64,000 bases of DNA from Adiantum capillus-veneris (GCA_014529385.2 CM043959.1:63129753-63193752); one strand, 5' to 3'. Shown: positions 36,046 to 47,979, counted from the stretch's first letter. Notes: generated by a model not told the origin, from the sequence alone. Made by a program: numbers and translations.

Positions 36046-37738
36046 CATGGCGTCGTCCGCCTGCAGCCGCAAGCTTCATGCCATCGCAGGGCCACAATAT
36101 CAACCCCATAGTCCGGCTCGCCTTGAAGCTCCTGCAAGAGCCCATAGGCTTCACAAACATCACCCTCATCAACACCCAATTCAACCATGACGTCATCACA
36201 GCCAATGGACAATCCCAAGATCTCTTCGCGCCGTCCCTGGATTGAAGCTTCTCAGCTTTCCCAACGGCCTTCCGCCAAAGCATGGCCCCCTTAACGACGG
36301 CCGCATTCAGGAATGCGCAGCAGCCATTGACGAGTTACACAAGCCACTTCAGACGTTCATCGAGGACTTGGTGTCTCAAGCTTCCTCTGGTCTGTCAGAG
36401 CCCCCCATTACGTGCATCATTTCAGATAGCTACTTCTATTGGATGGCGGATATTGCCGATGCTGTCCGCTTGCCGTGGGTGGCCTTGTGAACTACCCCAG
36501 CCCATGGTAGCTTGGCTTACTGCTCTATATCCCCTCTTGCTGCCAAGGGCATCGTCCCTGTCAATTGTAAGCTCCATGACGTACATCTCAAAGCATTATG
36601 GGTGTTTAATTATTATGGGAGCTTCTTTTGCTTTGGCCTCCTAACTTTTAAAGAGTTGGATATGGATATCACCAGGTCTGAGTAGTGACTCAACCCAACG
36701 ATTGGTGGACTGCATTCCCGGTTTGCACTCATTGAAAGCCTGCGAGTTGCCGTCTCTCTTCCACTCCGCCAACGGATCGCCGACCGAATTCTTTTTCCAA
36801 TGGTCTCCCCGGAGATTCAGCTCAGGCGTGCTGCAGCGTGCAAAATGGCACCTTGGAAACACTACATATAAGCTCGACATAGAGGCCGTGCATGGGTCCG
36901 AAGTTTTGGCCGGTGCGACCGTTGCTTCCGCCAGCATTCTTTTCTGGGCAGATGCATACGGCGCCGGCGATGGGGACAAGCCTCTGGACAGAGGGTATGG
37001 GTTGCAAAGAGTGGCTAGACAAGCAGGAGGATCGATCTGTGTTGTACAGATCAATCGGCAGCATAGTTCACTTGGCAGCAGAACAGGTAAATTTGCATGC
37101 TGGCATTGATGATGATGTTTCGGTCTAGGACGAAGTTTTTGTCTCTTAGCCTCATAATGATGATGATGATGATGTTGTCTACCACGACTTTGTTGTAGGT
37201 GGAAGAAGTGGCCGCCGGAGTGGAGGCGAGTGGACATCCATTCTTATGGGTTCTCCGAGTGGATGTGGATGGAGCAACCCTTGCAAATCTAGAAGGCTTC
37301 AAAGAGAGAACTAGGCATAGAGGATTGGTTGTGTCATGGGCTCCTCAGCTACTAGTGCTATCGCATCGGAGTGTCGCCTCATTCCTCACGCACTGCGGAT
37401 GGAACTCCATCCTCGAAGGGATTAGTGGCGGTGTTCGGATGCTTGCTTGGCCTGGCGGGTTCTTGGAGCAGCAGATGAATGCGAAATACATAATGGATGT
37501 TTGGCACGTGGCACTCAGCTTCAACAGGGAGCTCACAGAGGAGGGCACCCTCCTTGTGAAGCGAGAGGAGGTAGAGAGAATGATTGTGAAGTTGCTGGGT
37601 GGTGATGGTGAGGCTTTCAGAGAGAACTCTCTTCAGCTTCAAAGGATTGTGAGGGAAGCAGTACTGTATGACGAGGGTTCATCACAGGCTAATCTTAGTC
37701 AATTCCTTGAGGCCTTAACCCAGCATACAAGTCAGTAG
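36046..37738 (+). pseudogene. UDP-glycosyltransferase (family 1) pseudogene
   Basis: Plant UGTs move sugar from UDP-sugar to small molecules in the cytosol. Readable in several frames: FMPSQGHNINPIVRLALKLL (acceptor-side N-terminus with the catalytic-His region), INTQFNHDVI, then after a frameshift LKLLSFPNGLPPKHGPL and ITCIISDSYFYWMADIADA. A TGA at 36,488 replaces a residue (probably Trp) in the LPWVAL-stop-TT block. Then CIPGLHSLKACELPSL, LLPPAFFSGQ, SLWTEGMGCKEWLDKQED and GSIVHLAAEQ. Exon 2 is an intact 180-codon frame with WVLRVD- and the PSPG box from 37,337 (WAPQLLVLSH, FLTHCGWNSILEG, ending Glu-Gln). PSPG Pro is Arg (GVRML) and one residue is inserted. At least three frameshifts show a pseudogene; subfamily and acceptor cannot be told. 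Confidence 0.92.
37087..37198 (+). other. UGT intron (112 bp, GT-AG)
   Basis: GAACAG|GTAAAT ... TTGTTGTAG|GTGGAAGAAG. Removing it joins HLAAEQ to VEEVAAGVEASG in phase, which is the family's contiguous sequence. The intron contains a (GAT)n-like tract. Confidence 0.88.
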
Positions 37739-37800
37739 GTTAAGTCACTCCTCACTTGATGAATATGGTCTTGACCTTCATCGAAGAGACCCAATTAGCA

Positions 37801-37804
<4 letters not shown>

Positions 37805-37844
<40 letters not shown>
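37805..37844. repeat. (CT)20 microsatellite downstream of the UGT
   Basis: TC units following the UGT stop by about 65 bp. Confidence 0.95.
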
Positions 37845-37846
<2 letters not shown>

Positions 37847-38260
37847 CCGACCCACCCACCAATCAATCAATAAGTTTATACGTAACAAAGCTGGTTGAAT
37901 TCAACATTGCAAAGAATTTGCAAATAATACACTTGTTAGTCCCCTAACACATTCGCAAAATTATGCAAATGCTATTTTTTGACTTCCTAAAATAAGCCTT
38001 AATGAAGTCTAGAGCTAGACATATATATTTGTTTTTGTTACTTTTTTTTACGACATCTGAACTTTGTAAAGCATTGAAATCTATTATTGGATCCTTTCAT
38101 TTAAGAGGCTCTCGACTTTCTTTTCATTTTATTGTTTTCAAATGGCGCTACCTACTGACAACTTTTACATTTTATTCAAACTAGTACAACGGCACCGCTT
38201 CCAACAATGCTATGTGGAAGAAATTTCTTAGCTATATTGTGTATAAAGATGCCACCTTAA
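37845..38260. other. unassigned AT-rich sequence
   Basis: No gene or repeat recognised. Confidence 0.4.
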
Positions 38261-38262
38261 AT

Positions 38263-38295
<33 letters not shown>
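38263..38295. repeat. (CT)n microsatellite
   Basis: About 16 CT units. Confidence 0.95.
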
Positions 38296-38298
<3 letters not shown>

Positions 38299-38349
38299 TT
38301 GTGTGCACCTCTGGCTCAAGGCACTGTTGTAGCTTCATATGAACGCTAA

Positions 38350-38461
38350 AATAGTTATAGATAGATAAATAGAGATCAATACACATGAGAAAATAAAACA
38401 TTTAAATAGTTATAGATAGATAAATAGAGATTGATACAGAAGAGAAAATAAAATATTTAAC
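38350..38461. repeat. 55-bp tandem duplication
   Basis: AATAGTTATAGATAGATAAA ... GAGAAAATAAAACATTTA is followed at once by a second copy ending AAATAAAATATTTA. Confidence 0.9.
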
Positions 38462-38487
38462 AGAGCTACTACAATGCCTTGAGAGAC

Positions 38488-38747
<260 letters not shown>

Positions 38748-38819
38748 CTCGCCGCCAACATCCACAGCTTCTTGCCACCAAGTTTTTTTGCATTTCAAAC
38801 TTCTATTTTCTATTTAGAC

Positions 38820-38998
38820 CTCTTATCTCTCTCTTATTCACTCTCTTTCCTTTTATCTTTCTCTCTCTAAGTCTTGATTTATCCGCTCTCTCTCTAGGAT
38901 TCTTGTCTCTCTATACTCTCGTCGGTAAGACGTCTCTCCCTCTCTCTTTCTCTCTCTCTATGTCTACATCTCTTTCCTTGTAGCTTACCACTCTCTAT

Positions 38999-39048
<50 letters not shown>
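38820..39048. repeat. CT-rich tract ending in (CT)24
   Basis: Imperfect CTCT clusters from 38,820, pure CT at 39,000-39,047. Confidence 0.9.
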
Positions 39049-40440
39049 AAAAACCATTTGGGTTGACTTCCTTCTCAAATCATCCTAATTAAGTGGGATG
39101 CATCATCTAAGCCCTCTTGGCCCTCCATGTCACTATGAACTACGCGCACCACAAAGGCCTTCCGTATCTCACATACCACTCGGGGTTCACAATGTCCTCA
39201 AACAGTAGTGTAGGCTTGAAGAACTGCTATCAGTCGCTCTATGAAGTAAATTCTCTGAAAGATGACCATATTGGTAGGGCTTGTTTGATGGCACCCTTGG
39301 CCACCCTGTGTGACGGGTCAACCCATGCCTTATCTCTAGAAGTACTTGCTTGTGATGATGTACCAATTATGAACACCAACATACACACACCATATACTGA
39401 CATTGCTTGTGGGTATGTCGTGATAGGGATGAATGAGTTCAAATAAGGGTTCATGATGGTTAAGCAAGTGCATGGCTTCATCGAACACTAACAAAAACGA
39501 AAAACATTTTCCTTCCTCGAAATCAATTGTAGCCTTGCTAAGAAGGGGTGATGCATCATCTGCCCCCTTCGTCCATGCATTAAAGGGTTAATTGTATTTA
39601 GCTACAATCTTTCGTGATTCGTCGGAAGAAGTTCCATCATTTTTTGTTGCACGTGATCTCAAATCTTTGTCACCTATGGACGACATGGTAGAAAATTCTT
39701 GTCTGGTGAGCCCTTGCATGAAGGGTTTCCTGCTCCAAGAACTGACCTTTGATCAAAGATTCTCTGAGATATTCAGTGCCACACAATGTCCTCCTATTCT
39801 TCCATCCACTTGACTGAAAAATGACTACTGCTAGTGCATAAGGCTTGTCACTTGCACGTCATATGAATGAGTGTACATTATGGAGCATGCTAATGGCATG
39901 GCGAGTTATTGCTCACTAGCTGCGGTGTGGTGCAGAGAGAGAGAGATAGAGAGAGAGAGGTTTTCATCTCACATAAATCCCACAACGTCCTCATGCTACG
40001 CTAGTTGTGCATAATCGCTATAGGAGCTTTCACATGGAGCTGGAACATTTTCTCATCGCTCTCAAGTTGTGGGGCTACAGTTGCTCTGTGGGGAGAGTCG
40101 GCCCTATTTGGACGGTCTTCCAGTTCAGGATGCCATTTTTGCAATATGCAACTTTGATAGGTTTACCCGTAGTTCAACTTTGATAGGCATTTTGTGAATT
40201 TTCCTCAGCCGTACCCCCTACTTGGCTCACTAGTAAAGAAATTCATTACTTTTTAAGATTCTCTGAAATATTTCCTCCCCCCCTTTTTACCACATTTGTA
40301 AGCATTACCTTTGCTTCGTAGTCCCTACCTGCCAATTGCTATGTGCTAACATACCCACCTTTCACCCAAAGATCAACATACAACTTGGCAAGCCACATCA
40401 ATGTGCACACATAGCAAGCTTCGGGTAGCCTACAAGACAT
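39049..40440. other. unassigned; two short open frames
   Basis: Plus frames at 39,117-39,446 (109 codons) and 39,592-39,813 (73 codons) share no motif with a family I know. GATGCATCATCT occurs near the start of both segments (39,098; 39,550), hinting at a local duplication. A GA patch lies at 39,934-39,959. Confidence 0.35.
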
Positions 40441-40537
40441 AGAGAAACAACGAGATCCATACAAGCTGAGAGATAGAGAGAGTTGTGTCTTTAAAAAATA
40501 CAAGGTTTGCACTCATGTAGCTCTCTTTGTGCACATC

Positions 40538-40562
40538 ACACACACACACACACACACACACA
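40538..40562. repeat. (CA)n microsatellite
   Basis: About 12 CA units next to the SINE candidate tail, possibly its original simple-sequence tail. Confidence 0.9.
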
Positions 40563-40576
40563 AAGAGAAGAATAAG

Positions 40577-40680
40577 AAGAGAATTTTAACGTCGCAGGAA
40601 ACTATCCCAAGAGACCTTAAATATCTATCAAACGAGGAGACTCGAACTCAAAACCTGTTATTCCAATTGAAGAAGGTCTG
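40577..40680 (-). mobile_element. SINE candidate, copy 3
   Basis: Minus strand reads GGAATAACAGGTTTTGAG, GTTCGAGTCTCC (good B-box), GGTCTCTTGGGATAGTTTCC and GTTAAAATTCTCTTCTTATT, followed by a (GT)n/(CA)n tail region. The A-box half is interrupted by an (AT)n block. Confidence 0.6.
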
Positions 40681-40683
40681 CAT

Positions 40684-40726
40684 CTATATATATATATATC
40701 ATATAGATATATATATATATATATAT

Positions 40727-40795
<69 letters not shown>
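40684..40795. repeat. (AT)n-(GA)n block between direct repeats
   Basis: (AT)n with one variant, then (GA)n. GAAGAAGGTCTGCA flanks it on both sides (40,670-40,683; 40,812-40,825). Confidence 0.9.
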
Positions 40796-40796
<1 letters not shown>

Positions 40797-40825
40797 ATGA
40801 CATGTCGACCGAAGAAGGTCTGCAC

Positions 40826-42000
40826 TTTGAGACAGAGAGAGTGAGGGAGAGAACTATCCTCGTATGGAAATGACACTAGAGGACCTCTTTATTCCATTTA
40901 GGGCAAAATCAACATAAGGAAAAATTGAGCCTTCAATTAGGTACATATCTCCAGAGCCCTTATCTCCACTTGTAATAATGCTACTTGGAGATGTAAATAG
41001 GCATACAGACTGCTACTTTACCATATAGAAAAGAGCTACTTTACCATGTAAAAAAGTAAATCTACCATGCTACCACATGACAATTCCATACCCAAAAATG
41101 CCCTCTTTTTTCCACTTCACTTGATTCCTACAAAATACCAAATGGTACTATCTATCAAAAAAACAAACCCATTTCCCTTGTTATTTTCTCTAAACCAATT
41201 ACGTATCCAAATGGAACCATGGAGTCAATTTTGATGCTTCAAATAACAAGCATTACGACAATCCTTGAAGCTCTCCAAGGACTCATGAACCATCAAATTC
41301 AGTGATGTGCATCAAATTCCATTAAAACCGTCTAGCAAAGCTATAGAAGCAAGACCCAACAAACAAGCTTGATTTTAGGTTAACAAAAGTAAGCGTATTT
41401 AATTAATAAGCTCACAGCCTATCTCCCTCCTGGCAGTTTCTGCTGTAGTATTTCGGCTACAAATGTCGCACCCACTCCAAGCTGAAGGGGCTCGCAAAGG
41501 GCAGGTCAGCTAGGTGTGCGAGACTCACCTCCATGGAGCCTCAATCGAGTCCTCGATGCAAAACAGCCAGGTGCGATTCCATTCGATGCGGCAGTGAAGG
41601 GCAAAGCAGTAGCGAAGGGAAGAGCCAGATCTGACTGCGACAGCTGTGAAGGAAGACTAAGTTATTCTCTGCAATGTAGGGCAAAACAATGGCGACGAGA
41701 GGTAGATCTGGCTACACTAACGCCGATACTGCAGATTGATAACAGAAGAGGACCGCGCTTTAGAGGCTCAAATTTCTTCAACCTCCCGTGCGCGGGATGC
41801 CGCCTGAAGGCTGCTAGAGGCCAACCATTATCTTCTTTCCAAACACTTGAGAGAAATATTAGTGAAGGTTTTCAAGCTAAATTTTATAGGTTTCTCAACA
41901 TCAAATTTAAAATTTAGAGGTAAATCTCAATTTTCGAGCACTGAAATTCCAATCCAACGCTAGGATTTTATAAAAGGGGCACACATGGAAAGCGGGACTC
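40826..42000. other. unassigned; one 133-codon frame
   Basis: Frame 41,516-41,917 (+) is GC-richer than its flanks and holds an imperfect internal repeat (AGGGCAAAGCAGTAGCGAAG and AGGGCAAAACAATGGCGACG, about 85 bp apart). No known domain. Coding status doubtful. Confidence 0.35.
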
Positions 42001-42014
42001 TACATAAAGTAATG

Positions 42015-42808
42015 CTTTGGTTGATATGTATGTCAAATGTGATCCCTGGCAAAAGCACGAAAAGTTCTTATTGCGCATCCTCTTTGGAATGTCATCACTT
42101 GCAACGTGTTGATTATGGGATATACCTAACATGGCTATGACAAGAGAAGAGAGACCGTCATTTATGATCTAATTGCACTTCAAGGGTGCTTTGATTGTTG
42201 GGTATGCCCAACATGGTCATGGCAAGGATGCTCTAGGTTATATTAATCAAATGAAAAGAAAAGCCCCTTCTACAAATGCTATCACACTCATGCTTTCGCC
42301 TTGAAGGCTTGTGACGCTTCTATTTTGCAAAACTCACAATTGTGAGTGGTTGTATTAAAATATCACCAAGAAATACACAAATCAGCCTCGACGGACAGAA
42401 GGTTACAATAGATACCTCGAAGTGCACTATTATCAAAAGTCCAATCCTTTACTCAGCAAGGCTCGGTCAGATGGCGAGGGTCGCCCTAAGCCAATCATCT
42501 GAGTCTTGTCGATTTTTAGGTCAAAATTTGAAGCTTTGGCCGGTATTTACACTAAAACTTGTGTGTCCGTTTTCTTCAAGGCAAGCTCAAATACTAACCG
42601 GGATTTTATGATTTTAGCCGGTTTAAATACACTATACCCCTATTTTTTTCCTAACACTGATTGTAAATGCTTTGGTCCATATGTAAGCCAAATGTGGTGC
42701 CCTTACAAAAGCATAGAAAGTCATTCATGAGCTTTCTATTTGCAATGTCGACTCTTGAAGCACCTTGATTGCAGGATATGTCCAACATGACTATTGCAAG
42801 AAGCTCTA
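42015..42808. repeat. degenerate repeats upstream of LTR
   Basis: 42,025-42,145 and 42,676-42,800 are about 70% alike (CAAATGTG...GCAAAAGCA ... GGATAT-ACCTAACATGGCTAT). The end piece recurs a third time at 42,180-42,232 (GGTATGCCCAACATGGTCAT). Confidence 0.65.
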
Positions 42809-43263
42809 TGTAGAAGGCGAGGACAGTCTCAGTAGGCAAGAACTGCTCCTTAGAAGGCCGACCAACGGGAACAACTACATTGGCAGTAATTAGAGAAGTT
42901 ATTGTTGTAACTCTATAAGCCTATAAATAGGAGCCACTACACTATCCGGGGCTTTTTTGGATTTTTGACTTACGGACTTTTGCTTCTAGACTTTTAGCTT
43001 CATAAGATTTTGGCTTTCAACTCTATAATCACTTTCTCCTGTAATAATCAATCCTCAGACTTCATCTGAGCTTAAGCCTATTGTACACTGTACTGATTAT
43101 CTTTGTACTAATGATCTGAATCTATAATACCATTCCAGTCTTCAAGTTTGTGTCTTCCATTTTAGTACATTATTCCAATTGAGTTCTTTGTTTCAGTCCA
43201 GTACTTAATTCCAATCCTCACTAACTGAACTCCCTAGATAATCAGTAGATGTGAACTCTAACA
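42809..43263 (+). repeat. 5' LTR of Tat-like element
   Basis: Starts TGTAGAAGGCGAGGACAG and probably ends CTCTAACA. TATA box CTATAAATAG at about 42,921. Homologous, inverted, to 50,595-50,839. The 3' end is set by the ACA and is approximate. Confidence 0.75.
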
Positions 43264-43621
43264 TTGAATAGATGTCTGAAGAGGCAACCTCTCATTCCAT
43301 TTCGGAGATCACGATGGCTAGAGCTGATTGCTCTTAGACCAGCGAGCTCTGTCTCCCAGTTAGAATTTTTAGCTACAAACATGCCGCCCAGAGTCAGTCG
43401 TGGTCGAAAACCATCAACCCAGTTTTTCACTGATTTCACACGAGTCGACCCTATTCCAGAAGTGTCAGCAAGAGAGTTTGATATTGAGAGGGACCTCGAG
43501 AGTGAGACTAAGGCTCAGAGGAGCAGAGTAATGATGAAGAGTCTAGAGACTCTTAGCATTCCAGTCACTCAAGGAGGAGGAGGGTTGAGCGTCAGGAACG
43601 CAGAATCAGGACTGAAGGTTC
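43264..43621 (+). pseudogene. gag 5' part, copy 1
   Basis: Frame from MPPRVSRGRKPSTQFFTD (43,381) matches copy 2 at 45,370. It runs without a stop into the inserted copia LTR at 43,622, so the C-terminal residues of the apparent 187-codon protein are LTR-encoded. Confidence 0.8.
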
Positions 43622-43902
43622 TGTTGGGGGTTGGAGCTAGGGAGGATGCCACCGAGGAGCCATGGCTTGGAGGCTCGGGCAAAAGAGGAACAAGAGAGCG
43701 AGAGAGAGAGAAGAGAAGAGACTCGACACTGCTTGAAAAACAAAGAACACGCTTTTGCTATTGTTATTATTCTTTGTGTATAAGCCTTACAAAGTATATA
43801 AAGCCAAGAAAACCATGCAAAACATGAGTTCTAAGTGAAGCTAACATGCATGCCTATAAGAGGCTTTTCCCATGGCTGACCAAAAAGGGCTTGAACCCAA
43901 CA
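43622..43902 (-). repeat. copia-type LTR (281 bp) inserted in gag
   Basis: Minus strand begins TGTTGGGTTCAAGCCC and ends CCCCCAACA, perfect inverted ends, with TATA-like TTTATATAC (about 43,800). To the right, minus-strand GAGGGGGGGAT is a polypurine tract, so this is a 3' LTR with up to about 770 bp of internal sequence following (to about 44,670). No second LTR or duplication found. Copia assignment rests on LTR ends and length; gypsy is possible. Confidence 0.7.
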
Positions 43903-44675
43903 ATCCCCCCCTCAAGCCCGAACTGGACAGACCCTCTCATGATACCTCGAGTTTTTGGTGTACTCGTCAACCATGAGTTTTAGGTTTTCTCACAACCAAG
44001 GATTTCTGGTTTATCCATAGCTTGGTGCAAGATCAGTAACCCCCCCTTGAACAGATAGGGTGTAGGTCAAATATGTAGCTACCAAAAATGATTGGAGTTT
44101 TTGGTTCACTACCAAACCTTGGGTTTCATGTGTACCCAGTAACCTCATGAGAAGCGGTAAAAAAATAGGCTGAGAATTGACAAAAATTGGGAGGTCTTAC
44201 CATTTATGGATGGCAGTGTCTATAACCCGTACAAAGTTTTGTTATCATGGCATGACAGTAGTTGACGATTTATGGGCTAAAGAAAGGCTTTGACTGAAAG
44301 TTTATGATGGTTTTGACAATAGACAAAAGCTGACAAAAACTATGACACTAAACTGGCAAAAATAGTTGATGAAAAAAAAAACTTGTAATGTAGTCTCGAA
44401 GCAGGTCTTGATCTTCAGCATCTGTTGATGTATCTCTTGGTTTTTGAAGCAAATATTCTTTGAAAGAGTCGGAAGTTAACTTAGTGATAGAGCTTGATGT
44501 GCATGCATTATCTTGTCCATGCTGGAAAACATGTTGATAAGTCCTTGGGTAGGTCGCACATACGTACCGCCAATGGTATTTTGAAATGCTTGATGTAGCC
44601 AAGCAATTTTTGTGTGTTCTTACATCCATTTTGATATGCTTTTTCAAGTCTAAGACCTTTGAGCATCCTAAGATG
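43903..44675 (-). other. probable internal 3' end of the inserted element
   Basis: Between the polypurine tract and the point where gag resumes (about 44,680). A minus-strand frame is open at 44,348-44,791, but I recognise no RNase H block. Confidence 0.4.
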
Positions 44676-45250
44676 ATGATAAGACGATCCTGATGTCCAA
44701 ATTCAAGCCTTTGAGCAATATGCTGGATTAAATCATATTGATGAAGATGACTGGGAAGAGTATTTTCCTCAAACACTAAAGGATGCGGCAAGAAAATGGT
44801 ATTACCACTATCCAGCTTGCTAGCTCAGGTCTTATAATAAACTCATCAAGGCTTTCAGGCTTGAGTACTCAGACAACATGGGCGATAAAGACATTCTCTG
44901 TGAGCTGAACAAGGTCAGACAAAGAAAATTGCATGTAAGAAGCTATGAGAAAAAGATCAAAGAGTTGACTAGGCAGCTGCAAGAACCACCTTCAGAAAAA
45001 AGACTGCATGCATGGTTTCTACATGGATTTCACAGAAAGAAGCTGAGAGAGCAAGAGGTACTTGCACCCACGAAGAAGTTTAATGACTTGGTGCAGAGAG
45101 CTCTGAAGCTGGAGCTGCAAGAAGGAGCAAAGCCATAAGAAGCAGAGGTTTAGTACTAGCAGCTCTTCTACGATGAATTCCAACTCTAGTGAGATTTATA
45201 GCAGTTCTGATAGTAGTTCAGACGAAAGAGCAAGGATACGGCTTAGAAAG
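44676..45250 (+). pseudogene. gag capsid part, copy 1 continued
   Basis: PDVQIQAFEQYAGL, DWEEYFPQTLKDAARKWYYH, LIKAFRLEYSD and KVRQRKLHVRSYEKKIKELT are retrotransposon-gag-like. The open frame at 44,878-45,138 carries the C-terminal half. A Ser-rich tail continues in another frame. Corresponds to 45,865-46,190 in copy 2. Confidence 0.75.
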
Positions 45251-45269
45251 GGTCTTGGTCCCGGTGGAA

Positions 45270-46480
45270 TGGAAACCTCTCATTACATTTTGACGATCAC
45301 TGTAGCTAGAGCTGATTGCTCTTAGACCAGCGAGCTCTATTTCTGAGTTAGAGTTCTTAGCTACAAACATGCCGCCCAGAATCAGTCGTGGTCGAAAATC
45401 ATCAACCCGGTTTTGCATTGATCCAAGATGAGTCGACCCTATTTCAGAAGTGTCAGCAAGAGAGTCTGATACTGAGAGGGACCCCAAGAGTGAGACTGAG
45501 GCTTAGGAGGAGCAGAGTAATGCTGAAGAGGCAAGAGACTCTCAGCATTCTAGTCACTCAAGGAGGAGAAGGGATAAGCATGAGAAACGCAAAACAAGGA
45601 CTCAGGGTTCTAAGTCCACACACAAGACATCTGAGGCCATGGGTAGCAAAGGCAATCGTCATAATACAAGCTGGAAGGCCAAGGTAGAGACTCATACTGA
45701 AACTGAAAAGGAAGGTCACTGGGAGGCCGATACTGATCATTACAGGAAGTCATTCAGACGTAGTTAGGCTACCAAGACCAGAGGAAACAAAGATGATACA
45801 GACATGCATGATTACACTGCTTATTTAAAGATCTCTTTTACAATTTTCAAAGGAGAGAAAATGGACAATCCTGATGTCCACATTCAATCCTTTGAGAAAT
45901 ACGTCAAATTAAAGTATATTCAGAAAAAAGGCTGCATGCATGGTTTCTACATGGATTTCACAGCAAGAAGTTGAGAGAGCAAGAGGTACCTGCACCCACG
46001 AAGAAGTTTAATGACTTGGTGTAGAGAGCTCTGAAGCTCGAGCAGCAAGCCAAAAAGGAGCAAAACCATAAGAAGCGTAGGTCTAGTAGTAGCAGCTCTT
46101 CTACGGAGAATTCCATCCCTAGTAAGACTTCCAGCAGTTCTGATAGTAGTTCAGACGAAAAGAGCAAGGACAAGGCTAAAAAGGGTCTCTAATTGCATTA
46201 ACAAATTCCGAATCAACTAAGGTAGAGACGACCAGTGGACCTAAAGAGGAAAATTTAGGGACCAGTGGGACCGGTACTGAGCGAGGCAGATACCAAGGGG
46301 GTACTGGCCGAGACCGAGGCCATTGCAATTTCCAAAAGTGAAGTCTTAACTACTATAGTTGTGGGAAATATGGGCACTTTGCAGCTCAGTGCCCATATGC
46401 ACCCAGTACTAAGGCTACTGAGACAAAAGCGCTAGAACTAGTTCCAGTAATGAGAAATCACTCGGAGTAAAGGGGTGATT
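45270..46480 (+). pseudogene. gag copy 2 with zinc knuckle
   Basis: Second MPPRISRGRKSSTRF start at 45,370, Ser/Arg-rich N-region, capsid start (NPDVHIQSFEKYVKL). A deletion then removes most of the capsid that copy 1 keeps. The Ser-rich tail follows, then a zinc knuckle YYSCGKYGHFAAQCP (about 46,350-46,400) in which the first Cys has become Tyr. Many stops. Confidence 0.75.
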
Positions 46481-47900
46481 ATTAAAGAACTTCCAAACGA
46501 GCCTATGAAACCTGTCTATTTGAAACCAGTAAATGGACTCAGTAGAGAGCAGTCTAGAAGGCTAAGGGCAAGGATAAAGTAGTTGATGAATGGCAAGAGC
46601 AGCGAGAAATGGCAGCTAGGATCATAGAGGATCTAGGTAAGAAGCTACCAGAAAAGCCAGAGAGTTATGATGCTCGTGTTATTCAAAAGATACCAACCCT
46701 GTCTTCTGAGAAAAGGTAGCCATATCATTCACAATCTGGAATCTTTGAGACCATGCTTGCTACAGTGCAAGGACTTGTGGATGATCTAGGGCATGTCAAA
46801 TCATATTTGACTGCAATAGAAACATTGAACGGGGGACGCAGAGTGTCTTTCTAAGTGTGAGTCAAGGCTCAATACATACAACACAACAAAGGATTGGCAA
46901 TGTGAAGAAAGTCCTAATTCCTCGAGTTCTGATGATAATTCTGATCAGGTGAGAGAAGAGATCTATGTCAAAATCTGTGAACGAATTCAAAAATTGACGA
47001 TCGAATTAGATGATATCACGAAGATTTTACGTAAAGAAGCAAAGTCTATCAGACAGCGGAGAAAAGTTGAAGCTGGTGCCAGAGCAGTTGATTTACACAC
47101 TATCAGAGATGATGAGGTGCCGATAATCTAGTTGGATTACAAGGTCAGGAAACAATGGGAGACGCTATCCAGTGTTATACTGGATGGAGGGGCAGGTGTG
47201 AATATCCTAGGGACACATCTTTAGCAAAGGATTGGTATCACTAATTTAAAGTCAACACCCTTTAAGGTTAGAATGGTTGATCATAGAGTTGTTCAGGCAA
47301 CTAGTATGATCAAGTTTATGCAGATTAGGGTGGGTAAAGAGAAATTCAAAACCACCTTTCTGGTACTGGATGTCCAAGAAGCATATTGTATGCTACTGGG
47401 ACGACCATGGCTTCAGACGGTGCAGTCTATTCGTGATTATGTGAATCAAACCATAACCATTCAGGGAACCATTAGGAGAATCTAGCTCTAGACAAATAAC
47501 ACTAGAAGTTGGAAGTAAGCACTTCAACCTAAGGAGCTTTGCCAAAAATATGGGGTTAAGAAGATTGAACGGATGCTTGTAGCCATGAACATTTTTTTGT
47601 TAGTTGAAATTGACTTAAATGGAGTGTTGTTCGACAAGGCTCAAGCTGAGAAACAAAGAAAGAAATTTCCAAATTAGTTTGAACTGAATCCTGGAGAGAG
47701 ACAATTCAATTCACTAGTCAGCCAGAGGAACCATCTGACTCCATAGAGGGATATTCATATTCTAGTACACCAGTGCACACTGAAGGGGTCACTAGAGTTT
47801 AAAATGAGAATCCAAAACTAACAGATCGGTTCAGGGATTATGCTTCGGAGTCACTGACCAAAAGAAAGGGAGGTGGCCTAAATTGGCTGCTCCGAGATGA
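46481..47900 (+). pseudogene. aspartic protease and linker
   Basis: VILDGGAGVNILG (about 47,175) is the active-site block in the Asp-Gly-Gly form. MLLGRPWLQTVQS and TITIQGTIRRI (about 47,390-47,485) are the C-terminal protease blocks; a TAG interrupts at about 47,223. The linker CQKYGVKKIERMLVAM parallels 6.86 kb. Upstream frame 46,949-47,131 is charged and helical. Confidence 0.8.
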
Positions 47901-47979
47901 TCAAGAGATTGAAGAGTGGAGTTTGGATTCTGAGGAAAGTCCTCGTTTAATCAAGGTGAATAAGCATCTGAACCCAGAA

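Noticed and set aside
36641-37302. Minus-strand open frames across the UGT region
   Set aside because: Sense-strand PSPG box and conserved UGT blocks explain the region; the opposite frames are composition shadows.
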